From contig NC_079205.1 of assembly GCF_026745355.1 (NCBI RefSeq), forward strand, positions 33,285,950 through 33,349,949: DNA of 64,000 bases, read 5' to 3'. Source of the DNA: Beta vulgaris subsp. vulgaris. Its lineage: Eukaryota > Streptophyta > Magnoliopsida > Caryophyllales > Amaranthaceae. Within the stretch, counting starts at the first letter, position 1. Each line of letters opens with the position of its first letter. Shown piece after piece: positions 22,544 through 32,001 of the stretch. A program made the position numbers and the translations under genes. The notes beneath the pieces are model-generated. The model ran no database searches. It worked only from the letters and a program-made list of their open reading frames with translations, and was not told the DNA's origin.

Positions 22544-23919
22544 ATGTCTTCCCACCGCAAAAATTCCGGTGACCAGGAGCGATTTCCGATGGAGATTACT
22601 ACAAGACCTTAGTGATCAAGAATCGTCAAAATCCAAAGAAGACTCAACTGGTTCGAAAGCCGAATACTCTTCCCATGAATCTCTCTCTCCAAAACATGAA
22701 GAAGGAGAAAATGAAGCTGAAAGCGAACAAGAAAAGGAAATCAACATTCCTACAAAGAGGGGTGAGAAAACAAAATCATCTCAATATCTTGTGGGTTTTT
22801 GTATTGATATTGCATGGTGCAAAAAATCAAAATGGACGGAATTGTTGAACATTCTAAGATTTCAAAAATGGATGAAAGTTGTTAGTTTGGATGATGGATT
22901 GTTTGAAAAAGAAATGTGTGATTTTTGTTCTAGTTTTAATATTATTGAAGGTGTATGTGTTAGTGTTGTTAATGGAGTGTTGTAACCCTAACCGAGAAAA
23001 ACTTGAGTGATTGGTTTGAAGTACCATCTGAGGGGTACAAAGAATATGTTAAGGGTAGAGCAAAATTGAATATAAATGGAGCTTGTAATGACAAAGTTCT
23101 CACTTTCTTTAACGGAAATCCAAATGCCTTGTCCCTTGATCAAAAAGAACTCTCCCCTTTTCATAAACTACTATTTCAATTTTTGTAGCGTTTTGTATTA
23201 CCCAGATCCTCTAAAAGAACCCAGGCAAATTTAATGGACCTCTCCATTATGTACTGCCTTGCCAAGAACATCAAGATTAACTTTCCTTCTTTAATGATTT
23301 CTCATCTGTCATACTGCATTTCTCACAATACCAAAGTTGGTTATGGCAATCTTCTCACCACCATTTTCAAACAAAGCAAAGTAAAACTCCCTGCCAGTCC
23401 CTCTTTTAGTCTTGAACCTGAAAACTACTTAGCCAAAGACACCTTGTCAAGACTCAGTTTACGGGTGGTCAATGGAAAACTGGATTTTGAGAGGGAGGAG
23501 ACACATCTGTTAAGGTGGAGGTGGGTGTTAAGAGAAAATTGGGTGAAGAAGGAGTTCCTGCTTGTTTTGTGAGAAAGTGTCAAAGACTTGTTGGGTCTAA
23601 GTCTCTGAAGGAGCAGGATCAGGGTGATGCTGTGCTAATTAACTTGGACTCGGATCCAGTTCCTTCTACAGCTGTTGATTTCCCTCTGCTCTCAACTACT
23701 GGGATTCACAGGATGCTACGGGATAGCTAAGAATCTCCGACTCTCCTGCATTCTAGGATCAGCATCATTGAGGCAACTGTCTCCATTTTGGACTCTCAGC
23801 AGCAGCAACACCTGACAGCTATCAAGCAGGCTGATACTGGGATCAGGAACAAAGTTGATGGTGTAGTCTCCAAGATTGATTCCGTGGTCACCACATTCTT
23901 CAAACGCCCCAAGCCCTAA
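22544..23919 (+). pseudogene. Env-like / additional frame of a SIRE-type element
   Basis: Sireviruses often carry an extra frame between pol and the 3' LTR, of unsettled function. Here ATG 22544 opens a frame with an acidic, Ser/Glu-rich N-terminal region (SKSKEDSTGSKAEYSSHESL), then the readable pieces 22569-22985, 23003-23188, 23234-23572 and 23515-23730, and a Gln-rich, coiled-coil-like end (EATVSILDSQQQQHLTAIKQ) closing at TAA 23917. The middle part (WFEVPSEGYKEYVKGRAKLN) resembles the plant retrotransposon ORF protein domain. Stops at 22983, 23186 and 23728 and at least two frameshifts break it. I see no signal peptide or clear membrane segment. Confidence 0.6.
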
Positions 23920-24238
23920 CTTCTCTCTTTAAAACTATGCTTAACTGGACAAGTTTCTTTTTTTGGCTGTAATATTTGTGGAACAATTTACTTTTTGCTT
24001 TCTCTTCCTATGTCTTTCTAAGACACATGAAGCCCTTTCATATCTACTCTCCTCTCTTTACTCTTGTGTTGTGCATTTTGCTCATTGATTGTTGTCCATT
24101 TTGTTGCTTTCTCTCTTTCGTATTTTTGGTGTGCTAGGATGGCTAATATTATAAGATATCTGTTTGAGCTACTTGCTTGCTGCCAAAGACTGTTGACTCT
24201 CTAGTGCTGCAGGTCCATACACTTATTTTGATGATGAC

Positions 24239-24247
24239 AAAAGGGGG
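24239..24247 (+). other. Upstream polypurine tract copy
   Basis: AAAAGGGGG follows ATTTTGATGATGAC, a phrase also found at the start of the LTR (CTATTTTGATGATGACAG). Multiple polypurine tracts are a known trait of sireviruses. Confidence 0.6.
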
Positions 24248-24428
24248 AAGAGATGTTATTGGTATAGTCAAATTTTTTTTATCTTAGTTCATATGCTTGT
24301 TTTGCTCACCCCTAGTCCCTGTTCCCAGTCATAGTTGTGTCAGTTACTTAGGTTGTGTGTTTTGCTATTTTTATTTCTTTATGAAAAAAATGAAAAAAAA
24401 AATTTAACCAATTTTATTTGCCATCATC

Positions 24429-24437
24429 AAAAGGGGG
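24429..24437 (+). other. Polypurine tract of the SIRE-type element
   Basis: AAAAGGGGG five bases upstream of the 3' LTR; plus-strand priming site. Confidence 0.85.
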
Positions 24438-24442
24438 AATAT

Positions 24443-25519
24443 TGTTGTATTCACTATTTTGATGATGACAGCAAATATCTTAGTTTAATTTAGTTTGTTT
24501 TGTTTAGTTCGTTTTATTAGATATTTAATTATTTACGTTTATTTATATAGTGTAGTTTAGGTTTATTATTTTATCTCACAAATAGCTTGTTTAATAACTT
24601 ATGGAGAATTGATTATGAGCTTAATCAAAAATTAAGTTATTTAACCTAATTGTGTTTTGACTGATCTTTACATGATTATATTATAGACTTTAATTTGTGA
24701 AAAAATAGAATCCATAATATTATTCGATGTTAGTTATGTAGGCGCATGAGAAGCAAGTAACACAGCGCTAAAAAGGAGGGATGTTGCAGTAGTTCCTAGA
24801 TTTTAGGAACCACAACAACCTACCTATCTTGATGCGCGAGATCGTGGCTGAAGATGTGGAAGTGGTTAAGCGCAACTTCTAACGGCTACAAAGTGGATGA
24901 AGTGCAGCTAAATTTTAGCTCCCACTATGTACGTGTGAAGAAGATCATGGGGAAATCAACTGTCTACATATAGTTGTGTTTTAACAAACTTAAGAATGTA
25001 TGCTTTCAGTTTTTCATGTAATATTATTCAACGAAAGTGTATTCGTTTTCTACTCTTCTTTCATTGTCATTTATTGTAATAGCGATTGGTTTGAGAGAAA
25101 CAAAAATCTATAATCATTTGAGAGAAAAAGAGAAAGAGAAAGAGAAAGAGAAGAGAGATAGAAAAGACTTCCAGCGAAGTCAAGAGAGAGAGTCACTTGT
25201 TCAGGGGGGACAAGGTGACTCGGAACAAGTTCCTAGAGGAACTGAGAAGGTCCAATATTAGGTTGTACAAAAGAGAGTCTTTTGGCCTAGTATATTAAAG
25301 AGAATTTGAGTCAAAATCCCTCGTGGTCAAGGTTTTTCTTCCTATTGGGCCTAGGAAGTTTTCCTTGTAAAAATCTCGTGTGCTTATCTCTTTCAAGTTT
25401 ATGTACTTGTCTCTTTCTTAGTTAAAGATTGTTTTATTTCCGCAAAAAGATTGAAAATCTCCCCAACTACAATTCACCCCCCCTCTTGTAGTTGATCTAG
25501 TGTTTGTACTCGACTAACA
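24443..25519 (+). repeat. 3' LTR of the SIRE-type element
   Basis: Begins TGTTGTATTCACTATTTTGA right after the polypurine tract and ends CGACTAACA. Differs from the 5' LTR by scattered substitutions, a roughly 30-bp gap and a few small indels, so the insertion is not brand new. Confidence 0.9.
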
Positions 25520-26674
25520 CAACCAATTACATTATCCCCAACACAATTTAAATTTCTCAAATCCTAATTCGTTCTCCCAATTTTCTACAAATTCTACCGA
25601 GAAATTTCAATATTCTCAATCTAACTTAGTATTTCCTATCTCCCGACATTTTCAGTCGTCGGTAGGTGGAGAACCACTTCCATACTTCGATACTTCATTG
25701 TGATCTTATGTTGCATCAGTAGAAGGTGACGATGATGAAGAAGACAGGATTGAGGATAATGATGGTAAAGATGGAGACACACAAGTTCAAAAATGTCTAG
25801 ACAATTTTGGTCGCATGTTGAAGAAGAAGTCTGTGTAAATTATGGCTATAGGTTACCAAAAGGGAAATACGTTTTAGGGTAGAGTTACTGATACATTTGA
25901 CCAAGTTAGACGCTATAGAAACATATGTTGGGAAGAAAGGGTTCCAGGGATTAAGGAGTCTAATTTATTAAAGAAGAGAGAAATAATGGAGCCCTTTAGA
26001 AGTCATTGGAAGAGGATTAATGCAAGTGTTTCAAAGTTTGTTGGAGCATATGCTCATGATGAGGCAAAGATAACAAGCGGTTAATCTGATGATGATGTTA
26101 TGAAGACTGCATTTGCCATAAATCAGAGTGACTCAATGAGACATGCAGAGTTTCAAGAGAAGCGTTGTTGGGAAATTCCTAAGGGGGGTAGACCGATGAA
26201 AGCCCATTGGGAGTACTGTAAAAAAATGCAAGAAGAAGACGGCAACCCAAGAAGGTGGCTCTACGAGGTTTCGAATTAATGAAGATGGTAACTTCTCCAC
26301 TTCAACGGACCAAAATACACCAACTAGTGGTGATTATTCCATCCAGTCTCCTAGTGATGGGTCTCTAAAAAATAAAGGTAAGGGTAAGGGAAAAGTTATA
26401 TAACTGAAATGAACTTGGTAGGCTAAAACATGATAGAGGCATTTCAACAATGGGTAGATTCTGTATCTTAGATGAATTTGTTGAGAACAAGTGAAACTGA
26501 AATGAACTTGGTAGGCTAAAACATGATAGAGATATCGAAAGTGAAAGGGTGCAGCTAGAGAGAGATAAGGTATTTAATTTGGAGTTATTCAAAGTCCTTT
26601 CATCAAACGCATACGTAACTGAAGAAGAAGAGGATTTGAAAAATAATCTTGTTAAGGTTTTATTTCTGGGATAA
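25520..26674 (+). pseudogene. PIF/Harbinger ORF1, main part (Myb/SANT-like with NAM-associated C terminus)
   Basis: In plant Harbinger elements ORF1 is a DNA-binding partner that acts together with the transposase. After the Gln/Pro-rich N terminus, an acidic run (about 25727-25790) leads to the SANT-like block with MEPFRSHWKRINASVSKFVG (about 25988) and AYAHDEAKI. The NAM-associated block follows (SDDDVMKTAFAINQSDSMRH), then a Ser/Thr-rich linker (NFSTSTDQNTPTSGDYSIQS), a Lys/Gly end, and a coiled C-terminal piece to TAA 26672. Stops and frameshifts occur near 25837, 26082, 26276 and 26401. A 37-bp duplication (26402-26438 and 26495-26531) interrupts the end. Confidence 0.65.
26402..26531. 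repeat. 37-bp direct duplication inside ORF1 remnant
   Basis: The 37 bases at 26402-26438 recur exactly at 26495-26531, 93 bp apart. Confidence 0.85.
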
Positions 26675-26688
26675 GTAATTTGGTAGTT

Positions 26689-26788
26689 CTATTTGTACTT
26701 AAGTTGTTTTAATTGGACACTATTTATTTGTGTAAGCTCTATTTGTACTCAAGTTGTTTTAATTAGATGCTATCTATTTGTGTAAGCT
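26689..26788. repeat. 50-bp tandem duplication
   Basis: CTATTTGTACT...TGTAAGCT occurs twice head to tail (26689-26738 and 26739-26788), with five or so differences. Confidence 0.8.
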
Positions 26789-27262
26789 CTTATATGAACG
26801 CATTATTATTAGTTAATGTTTATGTGTTGAAAAAGTTGATTCCAAAATTGTTGGTTTTTTTTATTTCATTGATAAATTTAAGTTGTACATGAAGTGACTA
26901 TCCATATACAGTCAAATTTATTGCTCTATTTACAGCTACATGAAATGACTACTCAACCTTTAAAAAAAGACTACTCAATGTTGGTGATCAGATGCAACAA
27001 TATTCATAACTTGCAACAACAACAATATTAAAAAAAGACTTGTTGCAATTTTCAGATGCATTATTATGTAACTTTAATGATAAAATCTGACAAAATGACC
27101 TTTCAATTTTTGGAGCATTATTGTTTTGGAGGATTTATAAAAATATGTCATCATTTGATGGCAATAATGATAGACATCATGTCTATATATTAATTTAGTT
27201 TGATGCTAAGCTTTACTATACTCATCCTTTCACACAAGAACGTTCATACATACACACACAAA

Positions 27263-27944
27263 ATGTCATCTGAATCAAGTTACAACAACCATATTTCAAC
27301 TTTTGACTCCTCCAATTCTGATGATGTTGCCAATTCTAATCAAGCAAATTATAGAAGACGTTATGAAAGGCGTGGACAATTAAACCGTCTGATGGATCAG
27401 ATGATGGATGGCTTCGTAATGGCCAATCCAGCTGAAATATACGCCGCAGTTAATCAAGTTCCTAGGCCACCAATGACTCTAGTTCCAAGAGATCGTGAAA
27501 GTGGACACGACCGTTTATAGAGTGACTACTTTGCAGATAATCCTGTCTTCTCTCTTAATTATTTCCACCAAAGATTTGGCATGCGAAAACATGTCTTCCT
27601 CCGTATAGTGGAAGTCTTAACTACTCGTAATAAATTCTTCAAACAAAGGCCATACACCACTAGTAGACTTGGTGCTCCTGGATTACAAAAGTGCACAACT
27701 ATACGATTGTTAGTATACGATACATCAGCTGATTCAGTGGACGATTATCTACGAATCAGTGCGGCTCTTGCAAGAGATTCATTGCAACATTTTCTTGAAG
27801 GGGTTGTCTCCCACTTTAGTGACGATATTCCTGATACGACCTACTGAAACAGATTTAAATAGATTATTATTTACAGCTGAACAATGGAGATTTGCAGACA
27901 TAATGAGTTGTACAGATTGCATGCACTGGCGTTGTAATAAGTGA
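27263..27944 (+). pseudogene. PIF/Harbinger transposase, N-terminal half
   Basis: The transposase cuts and inserts the element through a DDE catalytic core. ATG 27263 starts MSSESSYNNHISTFDSSNSD; the conserved helix-turn-helix region is clear (YFHQRFGMRKHVFLRIVEVL; RLLVYDTSADSVDDYLRISA). A TAG breaks the frame at 27518 and a frameshift lies near 27825. The last readable block is FADIMSCTDCMHW at about 27890, which carries the first catalytic Asp of the family's LGSIDCMHW motif. The frame ends at 27944 and the rest of the core with the second Asp and the Glu is missing. Normal length is about 400 residues; only about 225 remain. Confidence 0.75.
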
Positions 27945-28864
27945 AACTAGCTTCTTTTTTTTTTGCACGCTATGCGTGTGGTGATCTTTTTAGGCATAAC
28001 TATTACTCGGTACTAAAAGAAATGAAAAATAAAATTATGAAAGTACGTATCTACGTTCACCTTCCTTTGGTGAGTAAGAAGTATTTAAATACTTACAAAT
28101 AATATCTAAAAATATTTTAAAAGTAACTATAAGTGATAAAATTGCATATCCAAGTAATGAAAAAACTAGATTTTTTTTTTTGGAGTTTGTATTTGTGATT
28201 AATTTTGAATATGAGTTGTCTTTGTAACGAGAATGCCATATTTTTTTTATTGTCGGTGGTATTAATTTTCGGTAAGTTCTTGATTACGAATTTTTTTAGT
28301 TGATTGGATCTAAATTTAATTTGATTTAATCTTTTTTATTGGTAATTTTATTTTTTGGAGTTTGTATTTGTGATTAATTTTGAATATGAGTTGTCTTTGT
28401 AATGAGAATGCCATATTTTTTTTATTGTCTGTGGTATTAATTTTCTGTAAGTTCTTGATTACGATTTTTTTAGTTGATTGGATCTAAATTTAATTAGATT
28501 GAATCTTTTTATTTGCAATTTTGTGTAATTGATAATTATATGAGTTGATTGGCTTTAATAGAGATTTGGTTGATTTTTTTTGTAAGTTTATGTGTTTATT
28601 GGTTTTATATTACGGAGTGGTGAATATGTAAATTCAAAGGAGGACACCATTGCTCCCCTTAGCTTATATAATAGAGATTGAAGGAGAGAGAAAATATGGT
28701 AGGGGTACGTTAAAAAGTAGGAGAGAGAAATGTGATGATCACAAATCGGAGAGAAATCATTGAAAGTAAGAAATATATGAGATTAAAATGAATAGGGTAT
28801 GAATGAGGTGGAAGAGTGAAAAGTAATTAAATTGATAACCACAAATCATAGATAACTACAAATC
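27945..28864. other. AT-rich spacer with a 175-bp duplication
   Basis: No gene. Besides the tandem duplication at 28181-28524 this is AT-rich sequence with T runs, ending in a stretch rich in AGAGAGAAA and in two similar pieces (ACCACAAATCATAGA and ACTACAAATCATAGA) just before the LINE. Confidence 0.5.
28181..28524. repeat. Tandem duplication, unit 175 bp
   Basis: The unit starting TGGAGTTTGTATTTGTGATT at 28181 repeats at 28356. The copies are nearly identical until about 28500, and differ by a handful of substitutions and T-run lengths. Confidence 0.85.
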
Positions 28865-28881
28865 ATAGAGCAACCATTGAG
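28865..28881. repeat. LINE target-site duplication, left copy
   Basis: ATAGAGCAACCATTGAG matches ATAGAGCAACAATTGAG at 36201-36217 with one mismatch. A 17-bp duplication fits target-primed reverse transcription. Confidence 0.85.
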
Positions 28882-29692
28882 GGAATGTAATGAGAGAAAA
28901 AAGATGAGAGAGAAAGCTAGAAAGAGAAAGAGAGGAAAAAGGCGATTAAAGTCTCCAAAGTTCCCCCGTGAAACCCTAGTTCATCTCCAAAAAGCTACTC
29001 AGATCTCTCCCTGCCATGGTACTTGCTGCAAATTGTGTAAAAAATCTAGTTTCTTCTTCTTCTATTGTCATCTCAGTGGTACTATATTGATTTCGTGTTG
29101 GGTTTCCCACCCTAGCACCTTGTTTAAGGCTATTACAGTGGTGGTTAATAGCAGTAATAATCTTCCTCTACTCTATTTCTATAGGGTTAGTATTCAATTA
29201 GAGCTATTACTGATAGCATCTAATGATGATTTCCAGGCTGGAATTTTATTTTTGGCCTTGAATTTGAATGAATTAGGGTTTCCGCCAAGAACGGGGGCTT
29301 TTTATTGGAGGTGTCTTTTTCGGGCATTTAATGTGTGGCAGAGGAATGGAGTGAAGTGTGAGTTTAAGAGGGTAATTTCTGTGCTGTCATTCATTGTGGG
29401 TGGCTTCTTTCTCTTAAATCCTTTTGATTTTTGGCGTACTGTTCATCAAGTTTCCAGAATTTTCCGTCAGACCGAAACCCTAGCATTTATGGCGATGGTA
29501 AGTGACTTTAGTAAGATTATTATGAAGAGTGATTACTTTGCCTGTGTTCGTTTCATCCACTATATAAAGCAGTTGAAGGTGTGTAATGTTTTTTCATCTC
29601 ATCTCACTTCCTTTCATCTAATTCTTGTTCTAAAGATTTTTCATTTCTGGTATACTTCTGTTTGCCTTCAAAAAAAATTTCTATCTCTGAGT
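28882..29692 (+). other. LINE 5' UTR
   Basis: Precedes the probable ORF1 start at 29693. An open frame runs through from 28877, but its residues show no conserved domain, so I treat it as chance. CCCGTGAAACCCTAGTT near 28966 and TTTCTTCTTCTTC tracts look like leader sequence. Confidence 0.6.
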
Positions 29693-31338
29693 ATGAACTA
29701 TAAGGAAGCTGTTCTAGAGTCAGGCCCCTCTAAGGTGAATGAAGCTCGACCTCAGGAACCCGCTAGAGGTCTTGATGATAGTTCATCTTCTAATACTTCT
29801 GCTAATGTTGTTTGTGGTATTAAGTTTGTCCCAGACCCTCCCTTTAATGCTGCATTTCCTGAGGCAGTGGTTGTAGATGAGCTTGCTCAAGTACAACAAG
29901 ATATCCAGGAGCTTACTAAGGCCTGTTTAATTAGTAAGATGTTGGGTGAACCCCTTGATGTGCGTACTATTATTTCTCGTACAAAGTCTGAATGGAGTTT
30001 GTGCATGGTGATATTGATTTCTTGAAAATGGGCAATCATTGGATTCTTCTTAAGTTTGCTAACCCTAATGACTTGGCCCTGGTATGGTCTGAGAGGCCTT
30101 GGCATGTCCAAGGAGACCTCTTTGTGCTGCAAGCATGGCGCCCTAATTTTGACCCATTCATGGAAGAGATTAAGTGGGTGGACCTTTGGGTTCGTATCCC
30201 TAGGTTCCCCACTGAACTTCTTAACTTTGATTCTCTAGCCAATTTATTTGCTGCTAATAATGTTGGTACTTTAATTAAGCTGGATGTTAATTCACTTTTG
30301 AGAAACAAGATAAGGTTTGCTAGGGCATGTATACGTGTTGATATAACTGAGCCATTACTTGAATATGCTGAGTTATCTCGTGCTGGTGGTAAGAAATGTG
30401 GCTATATTATCTGGTATAAAGACTTTAGTGCTGGCTGTTCCTTTTGTGGTTTTAAAGAACACACTATTGATAGTTGTCCTCTGCTTCATGCTCCTAAGAA
30501 GGAGGTTACTGTATCTCTGTTAAAAAGTCCTAAACAGAAGTATCTTGCTGAGATGATATCACTGGCAACTAGGCAAGATCATCTTGCTACCAGGGCTGTG
30601 GAAGCCAATGTGGTGCAAGCTAAGCCTAAGTCAGTGTTTAGAAATTCTGGGTCCCAGTCTGTTCACAGAAAATTTGGTGGTTATGCTAAGTCTGTTGCTA
30701 ATGTGTCTAAGATAAAAGAAGTGGGTGTTTTCTTTAAAGATCCTGTTAGCTTTCCTGCTGCTCCTGTGCATGGGAAGGGAAAGGGTAAGGCTATTGTGTT
30801 TGCTTCTGCCCCCTAGTATGGTTGTAATAGTGATTCTGATGATGATTCTGAAAAAACGGCTTCCCCTCCTATATTACCTTCCTCTGCTAGCTTTCAAGCA
30901 GCTTTGGTAGACTATTCATTTGTCCAGGTAGGTGAGAGTGTAGGTAAAGTGCTTGCTCCATCCAGGGGTGCTGACATAGAATTGTCTCCTACCCCTCTTC
31001 AAGTCTTCTACCCAGGTGAGTATATGCACCACAATCAATTTGGTCCTCTTGTTCATATAGAGGATCAGGCTTATGGGTTTGGTATGCTTGAATCTGATGT
31101 TGAGAAAACTATGATCCTCCCTGATGAAGAGAAATCTGGTGGTGCTATTCCTCATAATCATGAGGCCTCCTTCCATTCTATAGATTATGTCAGTTCTATT
31201 GTCAAGCATATTAATGCTCTGGATGTTGAGCAGGCTATTCCTATGGAACCCACCTCCCTTTCAAGCGCTGCTAAGAGGAGGAAAAGTAATAGTGAGGATG
31301 ATTCGGCCTCTTCAGTTCTGAAGAAATCAAAAGCATAA
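29693..31338 (+). pseudogene. LINE ORF1: DUF4283 and CCHC zinc-knuckle protein
   Basis: ORF1 proteins of plant L1 elements bind the element RNA. ATG 29693 (MNYKEAVLESGPSKVNEARP) fits the usual start. The DUF4283 domain spans about 29860-30390, with GDIDFLKMGNHWILLKFANP, WSERPWHVQGDLFVLQAWRP and VDLWVRIPRFPTELLN. A CX2CX4HX4C knuckle follows at 30436-30477 (CSFCGFKEHTIDSC). The C-terminal third is Ser/Lys-rich. A one-base loss near 29996 shifts the frame and a TAG stands at 30814. Beyond it the same frame runs on to TAA 31336. Confidence 0.8.
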
Positions 31339-32001
31339 ATGATGTGTGGTGTCTGGGAATTTTTTGTGGGATGGTAGAAGCTAAGGGATTAGTTTTTTGG
31401 GCCTGTTGGCTTAGTAGGGAGCACTTTGATAAGCTTGCATTATATGTAATCACTCTATTTTGTATTGTAAATAGCCTAGGTATTGTAATGCTTTGGGAAA
31501 CTTCTCCTCCTTTGCATTGGTTGTATGTATGGCATCAGAGGTTTGGTTTCTCTTATTTTGTATTCTGCTCCCCCTTGTTCCACCTAGTTATCATCTATGA
31601 AGTAGCCCGGTTAAGAAGTTATGGTAAAAATTGGCCTATCAATATATATTTGCATATGTTGTTGAGTATTAGGGTAGGGTTGACTTTTAATTTCTTCTGT
31701 ACATATCAGTGGTATCTGGTAAGACTTTGGCTTGGTTCATTTTCTAGTTGGTTTGTGAAATGTTGTAGTCTGTGGGTGGCGCAATATTGGTTAAATGGTG
31801 AGTATCTAGAGTTTGATGGCTTGTTTATGTTTTGTTTATGCAAATCCTTTTCTATAGCATCGTATAAATCGCATGTGGTAGTGGTAATTTCATTGGCATT
31901 GAGTAGTTTCCTATTGTATTTTGATGGGTTAAATGTGTTTGATCCTTTGCTCAAGACATATATTAAGTCAGGTAGGTGGTTCTCAATTAGGAAGGTATAA
32001 T
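31339..32001 (+). other. LINE inter-ORF spacer
   Basis: Between ORF1 and ORF2. A hydrophobic open frame (31344-32000) crosses it, with many Trp, Phe and Cys and no family match. I see it as fortuitous. Confidence 0.5.

Larger units (their letters stand above)
15973..25519 (+). mobile_element. SIRE-type Ty1/copia retrotransposon (Sirevirus-like)
   Basis: Two direct LTRs of about 1.1 kb enclose gag, protease, integrase, reverse transcriptase and RNase H in copia order, then an extra env-like frame. Long LTRs, the extra frame after pol, and more than one AAAAGGGGG tract before the 3' LTR are hallmarks of the SIRE/Maximus lineage. All frames are broken. The flanks show only a near-match (CAGCC left, CAACC right), and the left LTR lacks three bases at its start, so the left edge has probably been altered since insertion. 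Confidence 0.88.
15790..27944 (+). mobile_element. PIF/Harbinger DNA transposon remnant, split by a copia insertion
   Basis: Two genes typical of plant PIF/Harbinger elements are present in the same orientation: a Myb/SANT-like ORF1 (15790-15972 plus 25520-26674) and a transposase (27263-27944). A SIRE-type copia element lies within ORF1. The transposase is cut short and neither terminal inverted repeat nor a 3-bp target duplication was recognised, so the true limits are unknown. Both genes carry stops and frameshifts; the element is dead. Confidence 0.7.

Noticed and set aside
28877..29692. Open frame from 28877 into LINE ORF1 as an N-terminal extension
   Set aside because: It starts within the target-site duplication, outside the LINE itself, and shows no conserved residues before 29693.
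31344..32000. 218-codon hydrophobic frame between LINE ORF1 and ORF2
   Set aside because: Trp/Phe/Cys-rich reading of T/G-rich spacer, no domain, and partly open on the other strand too.
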